From contig JAMLHL010000014.1 of the NCBI GenBank assembly GCA_023957125.1, forward strand, positions 1 to 64,000: a DNA stretch of 64,000 nt, given 5' to 3'. The notes beneath the pieces are model-generated. The model was not told where the DNA came from. It ran no database searches and saw only the letters and a program-made list of their open reading frames with translations. The stretch comes from Chitinophagaceae bacterium (GTDB lineage: Bacteria; Bacteroidota; Bacteroidia; Chitinophagales; Chitinophagaceae). Of this stretch, positions 51,393 through 61,227 are shown one piece after another (position 1 is the stretch's first letter; every line of letters begins with the position of its first letter). The position numbers and the translations under genes are program-made.

Positions 51393-54300
51393 TTAAAAAT
51401 CAATTTTCAGATTAACGCCGAATGATCTTACCGTAGGAGGAGGAAAAGAAGAAAATCCTTCGGCAGAAGTTTGCGTTCCGGCAAGAATATCCGGATCCAG
51501 ACCGGGAGTGGCCCTGGAAATAAAGAACAGATTCCGCCCAACCAGAGAGACATTTACATTGGATAAAGTCAGCCTGGTTACAAATGCTTTCGGCAACGTA
51601 TAACCGATAATCAGTTCTCTGAGGCGGGTATTGGTGGCATTCCTTGCAAACGCTTCTCCCACCGGTACGCTCGGGTTGCCAATGGCTCTCCAGAGTGTTT
51701 CGGCATTCACGGGAATATCATTAACCTTACCGTCTTCAGTGACCGCCGAATATTGGGAAAAAATATTTTCACCGAAAATAAGACCTCCTTCCCTGCCCGG
51801 AAGTGTTTCTTTGGTCATTCCCATAAAAACGAGGTTTGCATCGGTGAAGGAACCCACAATACCTCCCTGACGGTGATCAATAACCGCAGATAAATTCAAA
51901 CTGCCGAAAGTGAGGGAGGTTACAATGGCGCCCATCCAGTCCGGCGTATAGCTGCCAATATTGAAATCTCTTCTGGTGTCAATTTTGGGAACGCCGTTAC
52001 TTCCTACTACTATTTGTCCCTGGTCGTTTCTTAAAAAACTGACGGAATACATATCTCCGAAGTCGCCTCCCTGTTGAATCACGTAGTCGGCAAAATACTG
52101 GCTCGCGGGTCCTGAAATCACTACTTTGGGACGTTCATCGGAAATGCTGATCACTTTATTTCTCAAATGAGAGAAATTAAAATTCAGATCCCATTTTAAT
52201 TTCTGTGTTTGCACAGGTACCGTGTTTAATACAATCTCTACCCCTTTGTTTTGAATATTACCGCCGTTGGTATAAAAGGACGATGCCCCCGATCCCACCG
52301 GCAGGGCAATTGTAAACAACTGGTTGAAAGTATTCGTTTTAAAGTAGGTGAAATCAAGTCCCAGCCTGTTATTAAAGAACCTTATGTCAAAACCCGTTTC
52401 AAGCGACCGGGTTTCCTCCGGCTTCAGGTTTTCGTTGGGTAAAATACTGCTCAACAATAAAAATCCATTGGTTCCCCCTGCTGAAAAAGTAGCATTACGC
52501 TGAAGCATGAATGCCGGAGCGCTACTGCCCACCTGGGCCCATGAAGCCCGGAGTTGCGCATAACTGATCATCTCAGGGAAAGAAGGAATCAGGTCAGAAA
52601 CTACAGCCGACAGTCCTACCGATGGATAAAAATAGGAGCGGCTGGCAGCCGGTAAGGTAGAGCTCCAGTCGTTGCGCCCGGTAACGTCGAGGAACAGCGC
52701 CTTCTTCCATCCGAGTTTTGCAAAAGCATATACCGATTGAATATTTATTTGTGATCCGGGGTTATAGCTGGTTACCGGCAGCGTGGTATTGGAAAGGCTG
52801 AAGAAATTCGGAACCGATAAGGCATCTCCCGTGTTCGAACTTAGGTTACTGTTACCGGTTCTCTTAATATTGCCGCCTGCATTGGCGCTCAGATCCCAAT
52901 CGTCGGCCAGTTTCTTTTTATAAGAAAGAAGAACATCGCTGTTGAATTCAAACTGATCGCTTTTTGTGATATAATATCTACCATAAGGAGCTCTGACCAG
53001 GGTGCCATTATAATCTATCTGTTCAAAATTCTCTTCTATCCGGTCGTAAGCCACTCTCGCCATCAGGCTCAGCTCTTTGGTAAACTTATAAGTGAGAGAG
53101 GTAAGCCCTGTTATATGGCTGATCTTATCATAAGTCAGGTTCCTGTTCAGCACCCAATAGGGGTTTTCTGCGGTTGATGCAGTTCCGGGAGACCAGAAAT
53201 CCTGCTGCATTACCCCCTGTGCATCCGGAAATTCGTACTTGCGGGCATCCTCCGTACGGATATTTCGCGCCATCAGGTAGATCTGTTGCATGGGGTTAAA
53301 ATTGTTGTCGCTCTGACGGGTTGGGTTATCCGTATTTTGCTGGGTATAGCTTAGCTTGGCATCCAGTGTGAATTTACTTGAAAGATCACTGGTTATCCTT
53401 ACCAGGGCGTTGTTACGGATCATTTTGTTGTTGGGAAGAATGCCTGCTCCCTGTGTAGAGGTACCCGAGAAGAAAGCCCGGGTGTTATCCCCTCCAATAC
53501 TTGCCTGCACATTATTTGATAAGGTGTATCCCGTCTGAAACAGATCATTAACATTATCGGGCTGTGGATTGTAAGCGTAGGTTTCTCCCGCCCTTGAGGG
53601 ATCAAGAGTCCAGCTGGCCACATTTTGTCCGTTCATTTTATCTCCCCAGGAATAGATGGAACCTTTTTGAAAGATCCCGTTATTACCCTGCCCGTATTCA
53701 TTTTGAAAAGGGATAGACAGATCAGCTTGTTGAAACATGGCCGTGCTGTTGAAAGAAACATTTATTCCGCTTCCCTGCCCGGTCTTGGTGGTAATAATGA
53801 TTGCCCCGTTTTGCGCATCGCTTCCATAAAGCGCTGCTGCATTAGCGCCTTTCAAAACGTCCATCGAAGCGATATTATCCGGCGTCAGATATTGAGGATA
53901 TCCAAGCACGGGCACGCCATCTATAATATATAACGGCTGACTGTCGCCGGAAATAGAACGATTTCCGCGAAGCGTAACCCGTGTAGGAGCGCCCACGCCG
54001 CTGCCGCTGCCACTGATATTTAACCCGGCAACCTTACCCTGAAGGGAATTCACCAGGTTAAGATCCCTGGCCTGGGTTAAGGATCCGGCATCCACACTTT
54101 GGGTAACGTAGCTCAGGGAGCGCTTGGATTGGGTGATCCCCAGGGCGGTGATAACCAATTGCTCCATACTGCCGGAAGATAAAGCCAGGGATACATTGAT
54201 CACCGGTTTCCCGCCCACGGCTATTTCCCGCTGGGTATATCCCACATAGGAAAAAACCAGGGTACCATTCGCGTCGGGCAGGGTCAGTGAATAATTGCCA

Positions 54301-54851
54301 TTGGCATCCGTGATCGTTCCGGTTTGGGTGCCTTTTAAGCTGATGCTTACGCCTACCAGCGGCTCGCCCGATTCACCCACTACTTTGCCGCTGACGCCAA
54401 ATTGTAATTGTGTTTCTTCCTCCCGGGCGGGTAGCGGGGTGTTCATTTTCCCGGCTGGTTCGGGCAATACCACCACCGTTTTGTTTTCGATACGGTAGTT
54501 AAGCGGGTAGTTCCTGAAGCAACTGGCCAGAATCTGGGGTACCGTAGCATTCTTTACAGATATGCTGACCAACGGCGCTTTTTGTACATCCTCAACATTA
54601 TACAAAAACTGGTAATCGGTTTCCTGTTGAATGATGTAGAAAACCTGGGAAAGCCTTACATCTTTCAGGTTGAGCGTGAGTTTTTCCTGTGAATAACCTG
54701 TTGCATAGACGTTCACAACACACACTAAACTGAGGAAGAGGGTAATACGCATAGCGCGAACAATTAGTGCCCTTCTGTTGCCGTTGAAACAGAGGCAGGC
54801 CGGCACAGCAGTCAGATGATGCCGGCATTTTGAAAAAAACGTTTTTTGCAT
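51393..54851 (-). CDS. SusC/RagA TonB-linked outer-membrane protein with STN domain
   Basis: An 1152-residue receptor. A long N-terminus and signal segment (MRITLFLSLVCVVNVYATG) precede a secretin/TonB short N-terminal (STN) domain (about 55-130, LKDVRLSQVFYIIQQETDYQ). Then come the CarboxypepD_reg module with VVGESGEPLVGVSISLKGT (about 155-235), the plug with NLVNSLQGKVAGLNISGSGS, TRVTLRGNRSISGDSQPLYI and NGAIIITTKTG, and a large barrel. The STN domain means it can signal to the FecR anti-sigma factor encoded just upstream, so it is both transporter and glycan sensor. Start 54851 fits the extended leader usual for SusC in Chitinophagaceae. Confidence 0.93.
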   Translation of the reverse strand: MQKTFFSKCRHHLTAVPACLCFNGNRRALIVRAMRITLFLSLVCVVNVYATGYSQEKLTLNLKDVRLSQVFYIIQQETDYQFLYNVEDVQKAPLVSISVKNATVPQILASCFRNYPLNYRIENKTVVVLPEPAGKMNTPLPAREEETQLQFGVSGKVVGESGEPLVGVSISLKGTQTGTITDANGNYSLTLPDANGTLVFSYVGYTQREIAVGGKPVINVSLALSSGSMEQLVITALGITQSKRSLSYVTQSVDAGSLTQARDLNLVNSLQGKVAGLNISGSGSGVGAPTRVTLRGNRSISGDSQPLYIIDGVPVLGYPQYLTPDNIASMDVLKGANAAALYGSDAQNGAIIITTKTGQGSGINVSFNSTAMFQQADLSIPFQNEYGQGNNGIFQKGSIYSWGDKMNGQNVASWTLDPSRAGETYAYNPQPDNVNDLFQTGYTLSNNVQASIGGDNTRAFFSGTSTQGAGILPNNKMIRNNALVRITSDLSSKFTLDAKLSYTQQNTDNPTRQSDNNFNPMQQIYLMARNIRTEDARKYEFPDAQGVMQQDFWSPGTASTAENPYWVLNRNLTYDKISHITGLTSLTYKFTKELSLMARVAYDRIEENFEQIDYNGTLVRAPYGRYYITKSDQFEFNSDVLLSYKKKLADDWDLSANAGGNIKRTGNSNLSSNTGDALSVPNFFSLSNTTLPVTSYNPGSQINIQSVYAFAKLGWKKALFLDVTGRNDWSSTLPAASRSYFYPSVGLSAVVSDLIPSFPEMISYAQLRASWAQVGSSAPAFMLQRNATFSAGGTNGFLLLSSILPNENLKPEETRSLETGFDIRFFNNRLGLDFTYFKTNTFNQLFTIALPVGSGASSFYTNGGNIQNKGVEIVLNTVPVQTQKLKWDLNFNFSHLRNKVISISDERPKVVISGPASQYFADYVIQQGGDFGDMYSVSFLRNDQGQIVVGSNGVPKIDTRRDFNIGSYTPDWMGAIVTSLTFGSLNLSAVIDHRQGGIVGSFTDANLVFMGMTKETLPGREGGLIFGENIFSQYSAVTEDGKVNDIPVNAETLWRAIGNPSVPVGEAFARNATNTRLRELIIGYTLPKAFVTRLTLSNVNVSLVGRNLFFISRATPGLDPDILAGTQTSAEGFSSFPPPTVRSFGVNLKIDF

Positions 54852-55006
54852 ACCTTCGTATGATTAATAGTTGATAATTCCTTTCCCTGCTTTTATACCA
54901 GTCGGAAAAGGGTTTCAGCAAATCGGGACTCAATCTTTGAGCCTTATGCCGGGGATGTTGCCGCATTCCCGGTTTTTTTATGGTCGGTTCTCCTGTTTGC
55001 TCCTTT

Positions 55007-56215
55007 TTATCTATGCAGCTCAACTTTCACTTCCCGTCCCTCCACTGCAAATTTCACCTTCCCGGTCAGCTCTATGAGTTGTAAAATACCGGTTATGTTC
55101 TCATACTTTTGAATACGCCCGGTAAAATGGAAGAGCGTGTCCACCCCGCTTTCATAATTTATACTTACGTCGTACCACCGGGAAAGTTTTTTCATAATGC
55201 TACCCAGGGATTCATTATCAAATATGAACATGCCGTTTTTCCAGGCTAATGCCGCTTCCAGATTCACTTTGTGAACCCGGATACTTCCCTTATCTCCGGA
55301 CACCGCTGCACCGTAGCCCGGCTTTAAAAAAGTAGGTTCTTTTTCAGCGCCGTTTTGTTCCACCATCACGCTTCCTTCCGCAAGGGCAATGTTCTCCGTC
55401 GGATCGTCGGGATAAGCGTTGAAATTAAATTTGGTCCCCAGCACCCTTACCCTGGCCTTTCCTGCCTCTATGCTGAACGGGCGCTTTTTATCGTGCGCCA
55501 CTTCAAAATACCCTTCTCCCGATAAAACAACACGCCGTTCATCATCCGGGAACTGTGCCGGATAACGCAGTGAAGAACCCGCGTTCAGCCACACTTTTGT
55601 TCCGTCAGAAAGAGTAAGCTGGTATTCGCCGCCACGGGGTACCAGCAGCGTATTAAACACCACCTCTTTTGCCCCGCCGCCGGACTGCGCAACATAATGC
55701 AGCATGCTTTTCCCGTTGTGTACCTGTACTCCTCCTTCCTCCAGTAATATTTCTCCTATATTGTCTGTCAGTTCCACCGTTTCCCCATTGCCCAAAACCA
55801 GCCGGGCTACTTTACCCAAAGGCATAATGGAATCTTTCTTTATTATCTGCGTATTATCTGCCGGTTGCTTAATCGGGTATTGCAATAAATACCGGGTACC
55901 CCAGGCCATGCCCAGCGCTGCCACAATTACCGCCGCATATTTCAAGGCGTTGCGGATCCGGCTTTTCCCGGTATATTCCCGCTTTGGCGACCCTTCCTGA
56001 GCGGGAATTTTAAAATGACCCGGAACTGTTTCACGCCAGTGTTGTAATTGCGCTTCCAGGTAAGCGGCATTGGTCAACTGCTTCCATAATTGCCGATGTT
56101 CTTCATTTTCTTCCACCCAACGCTCCAGTTTTTCCAGTTCTTTAGCGGAAAGTCTCCCTTCTAGGAAACCAACGATCAAATCTGCTATGTCGGGTTGCAA
56201 TTTCAGTCCTTTCAT
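55007..56215 (-). CDS. FecR-family anti-sigma factor
   Basis: A 402-residue inner-membrane regulator. The cytoplasmic N-terminus (about 1-85) contains ELEKLERWVEENEEHRQLWK. There is one span (about 90-108, LKYAAVIVAALGMAWGTRYL). The periplasmic FecR domain has VPRGGEYQLTLSDGTKVWLN, AGSSLRYPAQFPDDERRVVL, GEGYFEVAHDKKRPFSIEAG and VRVLGTKFNFNAYPDD, and a DUF4974-type C-terminal domain (MFIFDNESLGSIMKKLSRWY) reads the STN domain of SusC. It holds or activates the sigma factor encoded 63 bases upstream. The order sigma, FecR, SusC, SusD is the classical hybrid-free PUL regulation. Confidence 0.93.
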   Translation of the reverse strand: MKGLKLQPDIADLIVGFLEGRLSAKELEKLERWVEENEEHRQLWKQLTNAAYLEAQLQHWRETVPGHFKIPAQEGSPKREYTGKSRIRNALKYAAVIVAALGMAWGTRYLLQYPIKQPADNTQIIKKDSIMPLGKVARLVLGNGETVELTDNIGEILLEEGGVQVHNGKSMLHYVAQSGGGAKEVVFNTLLVPRGGEYQLTLSDGTKVWLNAGSSLRYPAQFPDDERRVVLSGEGYFEVAHDKKRPFSIEAGKARVRVLGTKFNFNAYPDDPTENIALAEGSVMVEQNGAEKEPTFLKPGYGAAVSGDKGSIRVHKVNLEAALAWKNGMFIFDNESLGSIMKKLSRWYDVSINYESGVDTLFHFTGRIQKYENITGILQLIELTGKVKFAVEGREVKVELHR

Positions 56216-56278
56216 CTTTTATAGAAACAACCAACCACCCCGAACGGGTGAAAAGAATTGCAAATTTTTTTTGAGAAA

Positions 56279-56848
56279 TTAAAAATTGGGGAAAAGAAAC
56301 CACCATACGGATACCTTCAAAACCGCCCGCAGCAAATGCAATCCTCTTTTTTTCTGGGTCTTTACAGTGTTCACGGAAACGTGTAAGCGATTTGCAACGT
56401 CTTCATTTTTTAATCCCTGAAAATAACCCAGGTGGATCACCTGCCTGCATCCGTTCGGTAATTTCTGTAAAGCCCGGTACACTTTCTCCAGTACTTCAGA
56501 TTCCAGGACCGCTCCGTCCGTCTCTTCTTTCATATCTGCTTTACATACGGCATGGCCATATTTACGCGCTACCTGGTCGTGCCTGCAGAGATTGAGACAA
56601 TAATTTTTTACGGAAATATACAGGAAGGCCTTGATAGCATCGGGTCTGTAAAAATAAGTGCGTTTCTGCCACAGTTTTATAAACGCTTCCTGCACTGCGT
56701 CTTCGGCCGATTCTCCTTCCGGCAATAACCTGGAAGCAAAGTATGTTAACCTGTGGTGATATTTTTCATATAACACACGAAAGGTGGCTTCATCACCTCT
56801 GTGCAAATCAGTTATGATTATTTCTTTCTTCAAACCGGCAGGCATCAT
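56279..56848 (-). CDS. ECF RNA polymerase sigma factor (sigma-70, Bacteroidetes type)
   Basis: A 189-residue extracytoplasmic-function sigma factor. Region 2 includes DEATFRVLYEKYHHRLTYFA and AEDAVQEAFIKLWQKRTYF. Region 4 includes LQKLPNGCRQVIHLGYFQGL, KNEDVANRLHVSVNTVKTQK and KRGLHLLRAVLK. It would direct transcription of the PUL when released by FecR. The ATG at 56848 (or 56845) is chosen because region 2 begins shortly after; the open frame runs 59 codons further upstream without sigma-like residues. Confidence 0.9.
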   Translation of the reverse strand: MMPAGLKKEIIITDLHRGDEATFRVLYEKYHHRLTYFASRLLPEGESAEDAVQEAFIKLWQKRTYFYRPDAIKAFLYISVKNYCLNLCRHDQVARKYGHAVCKADMKEETDGAVLESEVLEKVYRALQKLPNGCRQVIHLGYFQGLKNEDVANRLHVSVNTVKTQKKRGLHLLRAVLKVSVWWFLFPNF

Positions 56849-57158
56849 TAATGCCTCATAAAGATAAAGAATATTTTCGCCTGCAGTTTTCAGGGGTATT
56901 CCAAATTTTTGCTCCTGTGATATTCCGGCCGGTGACATACGGGCCGGTAGTAAAGGTTCATATAATACTTCGGGACACGGCGTACTGTATGAAGGCCCGA
57001 AAACCCGGGGCGCCGGTAGCCGCACGTTAACGGACGGGAGTGAGGGCGGACAACCCGTACGATGAGGGGTCGGTCAATATTGCTGCGCGCGCAACAGCAG
57101 CCCTGCACGGCTGCGGAAAAGCCATGCAGGGCTGTAAAAAGATTCGTATGAAAAAAAA
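56849..57158. other. Intergenic region upstream of the sigma factor, with hairpin
   Basis: About 310 bases between the sigma-factor start and the bactofilin stop. The only clear structure is the hairpin at 57097-57133, listed separately. A GCGCGCGC palindrome lies at 57083-57093. No gene and no exact promoter box were recognised. Confidence 0.5.
57097..57133. terminator. Hairpin downstream of the bactofilin gene
   Basis: CAGCCCTGCA (57097-57106) and TGCAGGGCTG (57124-57133) pair perfectly, with a second inner stem GGCT/AGCC. It lies 26 bases past the bactofilin stop. There is no T-run on either side, so it may be a weak or Rho-assisted terminator or a processing hairpin. Confidence 0.5.
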
Positions 57159-57578
57159 TTATTGCGCCATAGCGCGCTCTTCATTGGTGGGCAACTCCAC
57201 CACGTCTGCCACACTGTCTTCTCCCACGTGGCACTGGCCTTTGAAGGTAACCGAAGGTTCTACCTGGAGTTTTCCGGCACTGACATTGCCGGTTATAGCC
57301 GCTTTGCCCCTGAGATTCAATAAATCCTTGACAATGATCTTCCCACTCACTTTGCCGAGTATATCGGCCTGAAATCCCTCAATATCGCCTTCCACTACCC
57401 CTTCAGCGCCAATAAGCACTTTGGCGGAGCCTGAAATGTTTCCTTTCAGCGTTCCGTCTATGCGGATATCACCATTGCTTACCACATCGCCTTTAATAGT
57501 TGTACCGGCGCCAATAAGGCTGGTACCGGATGAAGTAGCAGGCATCTCAATTTCGGATCTGGATTTTGATGAAAACAT
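57159..57578 (-). CDS. Bactofilin (polymer-forming cytoskeletal protein)
   Basis: A 139-residue bactofilin. The short disordered N-terminus is followed by the beta-helix core with repeated small hydrophobic/Gly pattern (TSLIGAGTTIKGDVVSNGDI, IDGTLKGNISGSAKVLIG, GVVEGDIEGFQADILGKVSG, LLNLRGKAAITGNVSAGKLQ). Bactofilins form filaments at the membrane and guide cell shape or peptidoglycan enzymes. It follows its membrane partner by 18 bases. Confidence 0.92.
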   Translation of the reverse strand: MFSSKSRSEIEMPATSSGTSLIGAGTTIKGDVVSNGDIRIDGTLKGNISGSAKVLIGAEGVVEGDIEGFQADILGKVSGKIIVKDLLNLRGKAAITGNVSAGKLQVEPSVTFKGQCHVGEDSVADVVELPTNEERAMAQ

Positions 57579-57596
57579 GGTTATTGGTTTTAATGA

Positions 57597-57995
57597 TTAA
57601 TCTTCATTTTGTTCGTCTGCCGGGATACTTAACAAAGTAGTATCCTTATCTGATATTAAATTTCCTTTCAGCACATTTTGAATATTTTCCATATACTGCT
57701 CGCGGTACATCATCTGCTGTTCCAGCGAATCCACCTGCATCTTCAGCGTTACCATCTCTCGCCTGTCCGAAGCGCTTCCATATCCGGGCACATAATAACG
57801 GAGCGGGGTAAACACCAGCAACGCCACCGTTACGCCTACCAACGCCACAAAAACCGTGCATAATACAATATAAACACTCAATCGTGACAAACGGAATGTT
57901 ACCACTTCTTCATAGGTATCGTCATTCATCACCACCAGCCGGTAACGGTTTCTAAGGTGCTGTAATGTTCCGTCGGTGTCAAATATCTTTGCCAT
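57597..57995 (-). CDS. Short membrane protein, N-terminal part of an M23-peptidase-like protein
   Basis: A 132-residue protein with the N-terminal region typical of Bacteroidota membrane-bound M23 peptidases: RYRLVVMNDDTYEEVVTFRL, a span at about 37-62 (LSVYIVLCTVFVALVGVTVA), FTPLRYYVPGYG, and a periplasmic coiled coil (MVTLKMQVDSLEQQMMYREQ). It ends soon after, with no M23 catalytic domain, and the bactofilin gene follows 18 bases later, so no peptidase domain follows in any frame. It probably anchors bactofilin or binds a separate peptidase. A functional short form is more likely than a recent truncation, because the frame ends cleanly. Confidence 0.72.
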   Translation of the reverse strand: MAKIFDTDGTLQHLRNRYRLVVMNDDTYEEVVTFRLSRLSVYIVLCTVFVALVGVTVALLVFTPLRYYVPGYGSASDRREMVTLKMQVDSLEQQMMYREQYMENIQNVLKGNLISDKDTTLLSIPADEQNED

Positions 57996-58118
57996 TCTCA
58001 GTTATTTGTGTTAAAAATAACCACTTTGGCTTAGTTGAGGGAGCTAACGCCCGAAAAATTGTACAATTAAAATAATTTCGCTGAAATTTAGTTTATTATA
58101 CGAACGAACTACGCCTAC

Positions 58119-61103
58119 ATGTATTATAGTAAATATTTACTAACGATTATTCTCCTCATTTTATTTTGTTGCGGCCAATATTCAGATATAATGGCGCAAA
58201 AAGATGCTACCCTGGATGTAAAAAAGCCCGAACAATATGAAAACCGCATCCTGGGTTCCGATAAAACCTTCACCACCAAATATACCATACCCCGCAGGCT
58301 GATGCAGAGTATGAGTACACATTATAATTTTTTCTTTAATGCCAATATAAAGTTAAACGAGGTGGTCAATAATGCCAAACAGGGCTTTAAGGAAGATTAT
58401 ACCGCGTTGTTGCCATTTTATAATTATACGCTGGAAGCCACCGCCGCTCAAAAAACAGACCTGGATTCCGTTCTTCAAAAATGCAATGCCGCCATCTTAT
58501 TACACGATCTCAGGAACGAATGGGTTGACGACATGTATTTTCTGATGGGGAAAGCCTATTTCTTTAAAAAACAATTCGATTCCGCCGGCGTCACTTTCCA
58601 GTATCTCAATTATTATTTTCAACCCAAAACAGAGGAGGAGCTGGGGTTTAAAAAATACCTCGGGAGTAATTTGAACGAGGAAGGCAGTGTATATTCCGTT
58701 TCTACAAAAGAAAAAAAAGGCGTTATCTCTAAAGTCTTCAGTGAACCTCCCCGGCGCAACGACGCGCTGATATGGAAACTCAGGAATTATATTGAAGACA
58801 GCAGCTACCTGGAGGCTTCGGGCCTGATACAAACCCTGAACCGGGATCAGTTTCTGCCGAAGCGGCTCAGGCCGGCGCTTGAAGAGATGAAAGCTTACCT
58901 GTTTTATAAAAATAAAACCTGGGACAGCGCGGCGCATCACCTGCAGCTTGCGCTGGATAATACGGACAATCTATCAGAACGCGCCCGCAGGGAATACCTT
59001 ACCGCGCAATTGCTGGTCTTAAGCGATCAAAAAACTGCGGCGGCGGCCTGGTACGATCAGTGCATCAAACATACGGCCGATCCGGTAATGGAAGTGTATG
59101 CCCGCCTGAACAAGATAAAACTGGCGGAGGGCGCCGATGAAGCGGCAATCATTGATGAAAACATAAAGCAACTGCTTAAAATGGCACGGCGCGACAAATA
59201 TTATAATTACCGGGACATCATCTACTATATGGCCGGCCAGATGGAAATGCAGCGTAATAACTACGAGGCGGCAAAAACGCTGCTGTTGAAAAGCGTAAGC
59301 TATACCCTTGATAATCCCGATCAGCGCAACCGCTCATATTTATATCTCGGTGATCTGGCATTTGAAAAAAAGGAATACGAACTGGCAAACAGCGCCTACG
59401 ACAGCCTTGATATCAACAGCCCGGTCATTAATGATTCAGCAACCGTGATGATGAGAAAACAGGTATTGGGAGGTATCGTGCGGCAACTAAATACCATTCA
59501 AACACAGGACAGCTTACAGCATATCGCCGGCTTACCGGAAGAAGAGCGGGAAAAATATATAACCGCTGCTGTAAAGCGGCTGCGCAAAGAGAAGGGCATA
59601 AAGGAACAGGGAACGCAGGGGAATGCAGCCACAGATATGTTTGCCGCCAACGGGGCCACCGGTCTGTTTCAGAATAACGAGGCTAAGGGCGACTGGTATT
59701 TCGACAACAATACCCTGAAGTCGCGGGGATTCACCACATTTCGAAACAACTGGGGCGACCGTCCCAATGTGGATAATTGGCGGCGAATGGCGGATATAAC
59801 AGCCCTGTTTAAAACTCCTGTGCCGGAAGATCAGGATATTTCCGGAACAGGCGAAGCCGGGCAGGAAGCAAACGCCTCGCGGGATATCAGTTTTGAAGGA
59901 CTGATGAAAACCCTGCCGCTTACGCCGGAGGCCGTTAAAATATCCAACGACAGCATCCAGGCGGCTTTGATGGGACTGGGCAAAACCTTTAAAGACAAGT
60001 TAGAAGATTACCGGGAAGCTATCCGGCATTATGAAACCCTGCTCGATCGCTTCCCCGGGACGCAGTACCGGGATGAAGCCATTTTTGACCTGTATTATTG
60101 CTATACCCGGCTGAACATGCCTGTTAAAGCCCGGGAGTATAAAGATATATTGGCAAAAGTAGCGCCTGGAAGTCAATACCTGGAATATATAGAGCATCCG
60201 GAAGCGGTGGAACAGAGGAAAAACAGGTTGAAAAACGAGGCTACGCAGCAATATGAAAAAATATACGATCTCTTTCTTGAAGGTCAGTTTGAGAAAGCCA
60301 TTATAGAAAAAATGAAAGCCGATAGTATTTTTGGTAAAGAATACTGGTCGCAGCAACTCTTGTATATAGAATCTATCTATTATATCAGGCAGCACGATGA
60401 AAACTCGGCTGTTAATGCCCTGCAGCAGCTTATCCGGGTTGACCCGGAAGCGCCCATCTCTAAAAAAGCGGAAACCATGCTGGATGTACTGGGAAGACGG
60501 GAAGCTATAGAGCGATACCTTACCAACCTGCAGATTGAAAGAGCCAGAGAGGATTCTTTAACTGTTCCCGTGATCGAAGAGAAGCCCCGAACCGCGGAGA
60601 AGGGGCAGGTGGACGCGTCTGTAAAACAAAAAGCCGGGGAGATCCGGGCTGAAAAAAATGTGATCGCTAAGCCCGTCATTGATTCATCGGTATTTAAACA
60701 GCCAGAACCCGGGCCGCAGGCCGGTTTCAGCTATGATCCTTCCGCCCCGCATTTGGTGGCCCTGGTGCTTCATAAAGTGGACCTGGTATTTGGCAATGAA
60801 GCTAAAAACGCCTTCAACCGTTACAACCGGGAATCTTTCAATGATCAGCAGATAGCCGTTACGATAGAACCGATTGATGAAGATAATAAACTGATGCTGA
60901 TGTCGGGATTTGCTGACGCCGCTTCCGCGTTGGATTATTTGAGTAAAGCGAAACGTGTGGCAGGCACCCAGATCATACCCTGGCTGGGAGCCGATAAATA
61001 TTGGTTTATCCTTATATCAAACAATAACCTGGAAGTGCTGAAAAAGAATAATGATCTCGAAGCCTATAAAAAATTTGCCGGAGAACATTATCCTTTTGAA
61101 TAA
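58119..61103 (+). CDS. sprE: T9SS/gliding lipoprotein PorW/SprE
   Basis: A 994-residue TPR-rich lipoprotein (hydrophobic leader LLTIILLILFCC, Cys17 or 18). The N-terminal conserved block NRILGSDKTFTTKYTIPRRL and LMQSMSTHYNFFFNANIKLN is typical of PorW/SprE, followed by many tetratricopeptide-type helices (DDMYFLMGKAYFFKKQFDSA, YLYLGDLAFEKKEYELANSA, HYETLLDRFPGTQYRDEAIF) and a C-terminal globular domain (LVALVLHKVDLVFGNEAKNA). PorW/SprE links the PorKN ring to the translocon in type IX secretion. It is divergent from the bactofilin pair. Confidence 0.85.
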   Translation: MYYSKYLLTIILLILFCCGQYSDIMAQKDATLDVKKPEQYENRILGSDKTFTTKYTIPRRLMQSMSTHYNFFFNANIKLNEVVNNAKQGFKEDYTALLPFYNYTLEATAAQKTDLDSVLQKCNAAILLHDLRNEWVDDMYFLMGKAYFFKKQFDSAGVTFQYLNYYFQPKTEEELGFKKYLGSNLNEEGSVYSVSTKEKKGVISKVFSEPPRRNDALIWKLRNYIEDSSYLEASGLIQTLNRDQFLPKRLRPALEEMKAYLFYKNKTWDSAAHHLQLALDNTDNLSERARREYLTAQLLVLSDQKTAAAAWYDQCIKHTADPVMEVYARLNKIKLAEGADEAAIIDENIKQLLKMARRDKYYNYRDIIYYMAGQMEMQRNNYEAAKTLLLKSVSYTLDNPDQRNRSYLYLGDLAFEKKEYELANSAYDSLDINSPVINDSATVMMRKQVLGGIVRQLNTIQTQDSLQHIAGLPEEEREKYITAAVKRLRKEKGIKEQGTQGNAATDMFAANGATGLFQNNEAKGDWYFDNNTLKSRGFTTFRNNWGDRPNVDNWRRMADITALFKTPVPEDQDISGTGEAGQEANASRDISFEGLMKTLPLTPEAVKISNDSIQAALMGLGKTFKDKLEDYREAIRHYETLLDRFPGTQYRDEAIFDLYYCYTRLNMPVKAREYKDILAKVAPGSQYLEYIEHPEAVEQRKNRLKNEATQQYEKIYDLFLEGQFEKAIIEKMKADSIFGKEYWSQQLLYIESIYYIRQHDENSAVNALQQLIRVDPEAPISKKAETMLDVLGRREAIERYLTNLQIERAREDSLTVPVIEEKPRTAEKGQVDASVKQKAGEIRAEKNVIAKPVIDSSVFKQPEPGPQAGFSYDPSAPHLVALVLHKVDLVFGNEAKNAFNRYNRESFNDQQIAVTIEPIDEDNKLMLMSGFADAASALDYLSKAKRVAGTQIIPWLGADKYWFILISNNNLEVLKKNNDLEAYKKFAGEHYPFE

Positions 61104-61227
61104 AGATAATATATAAAAAAGTGTTATATAAATGGTTTAAAATAATTAAAGCTTAATTTAAGCATAGAATTTGCAATTACATTTGCGGTTTGGCGCTTTT
61201 CGCGTCTTGTAAATCATTCTGTTGAAT

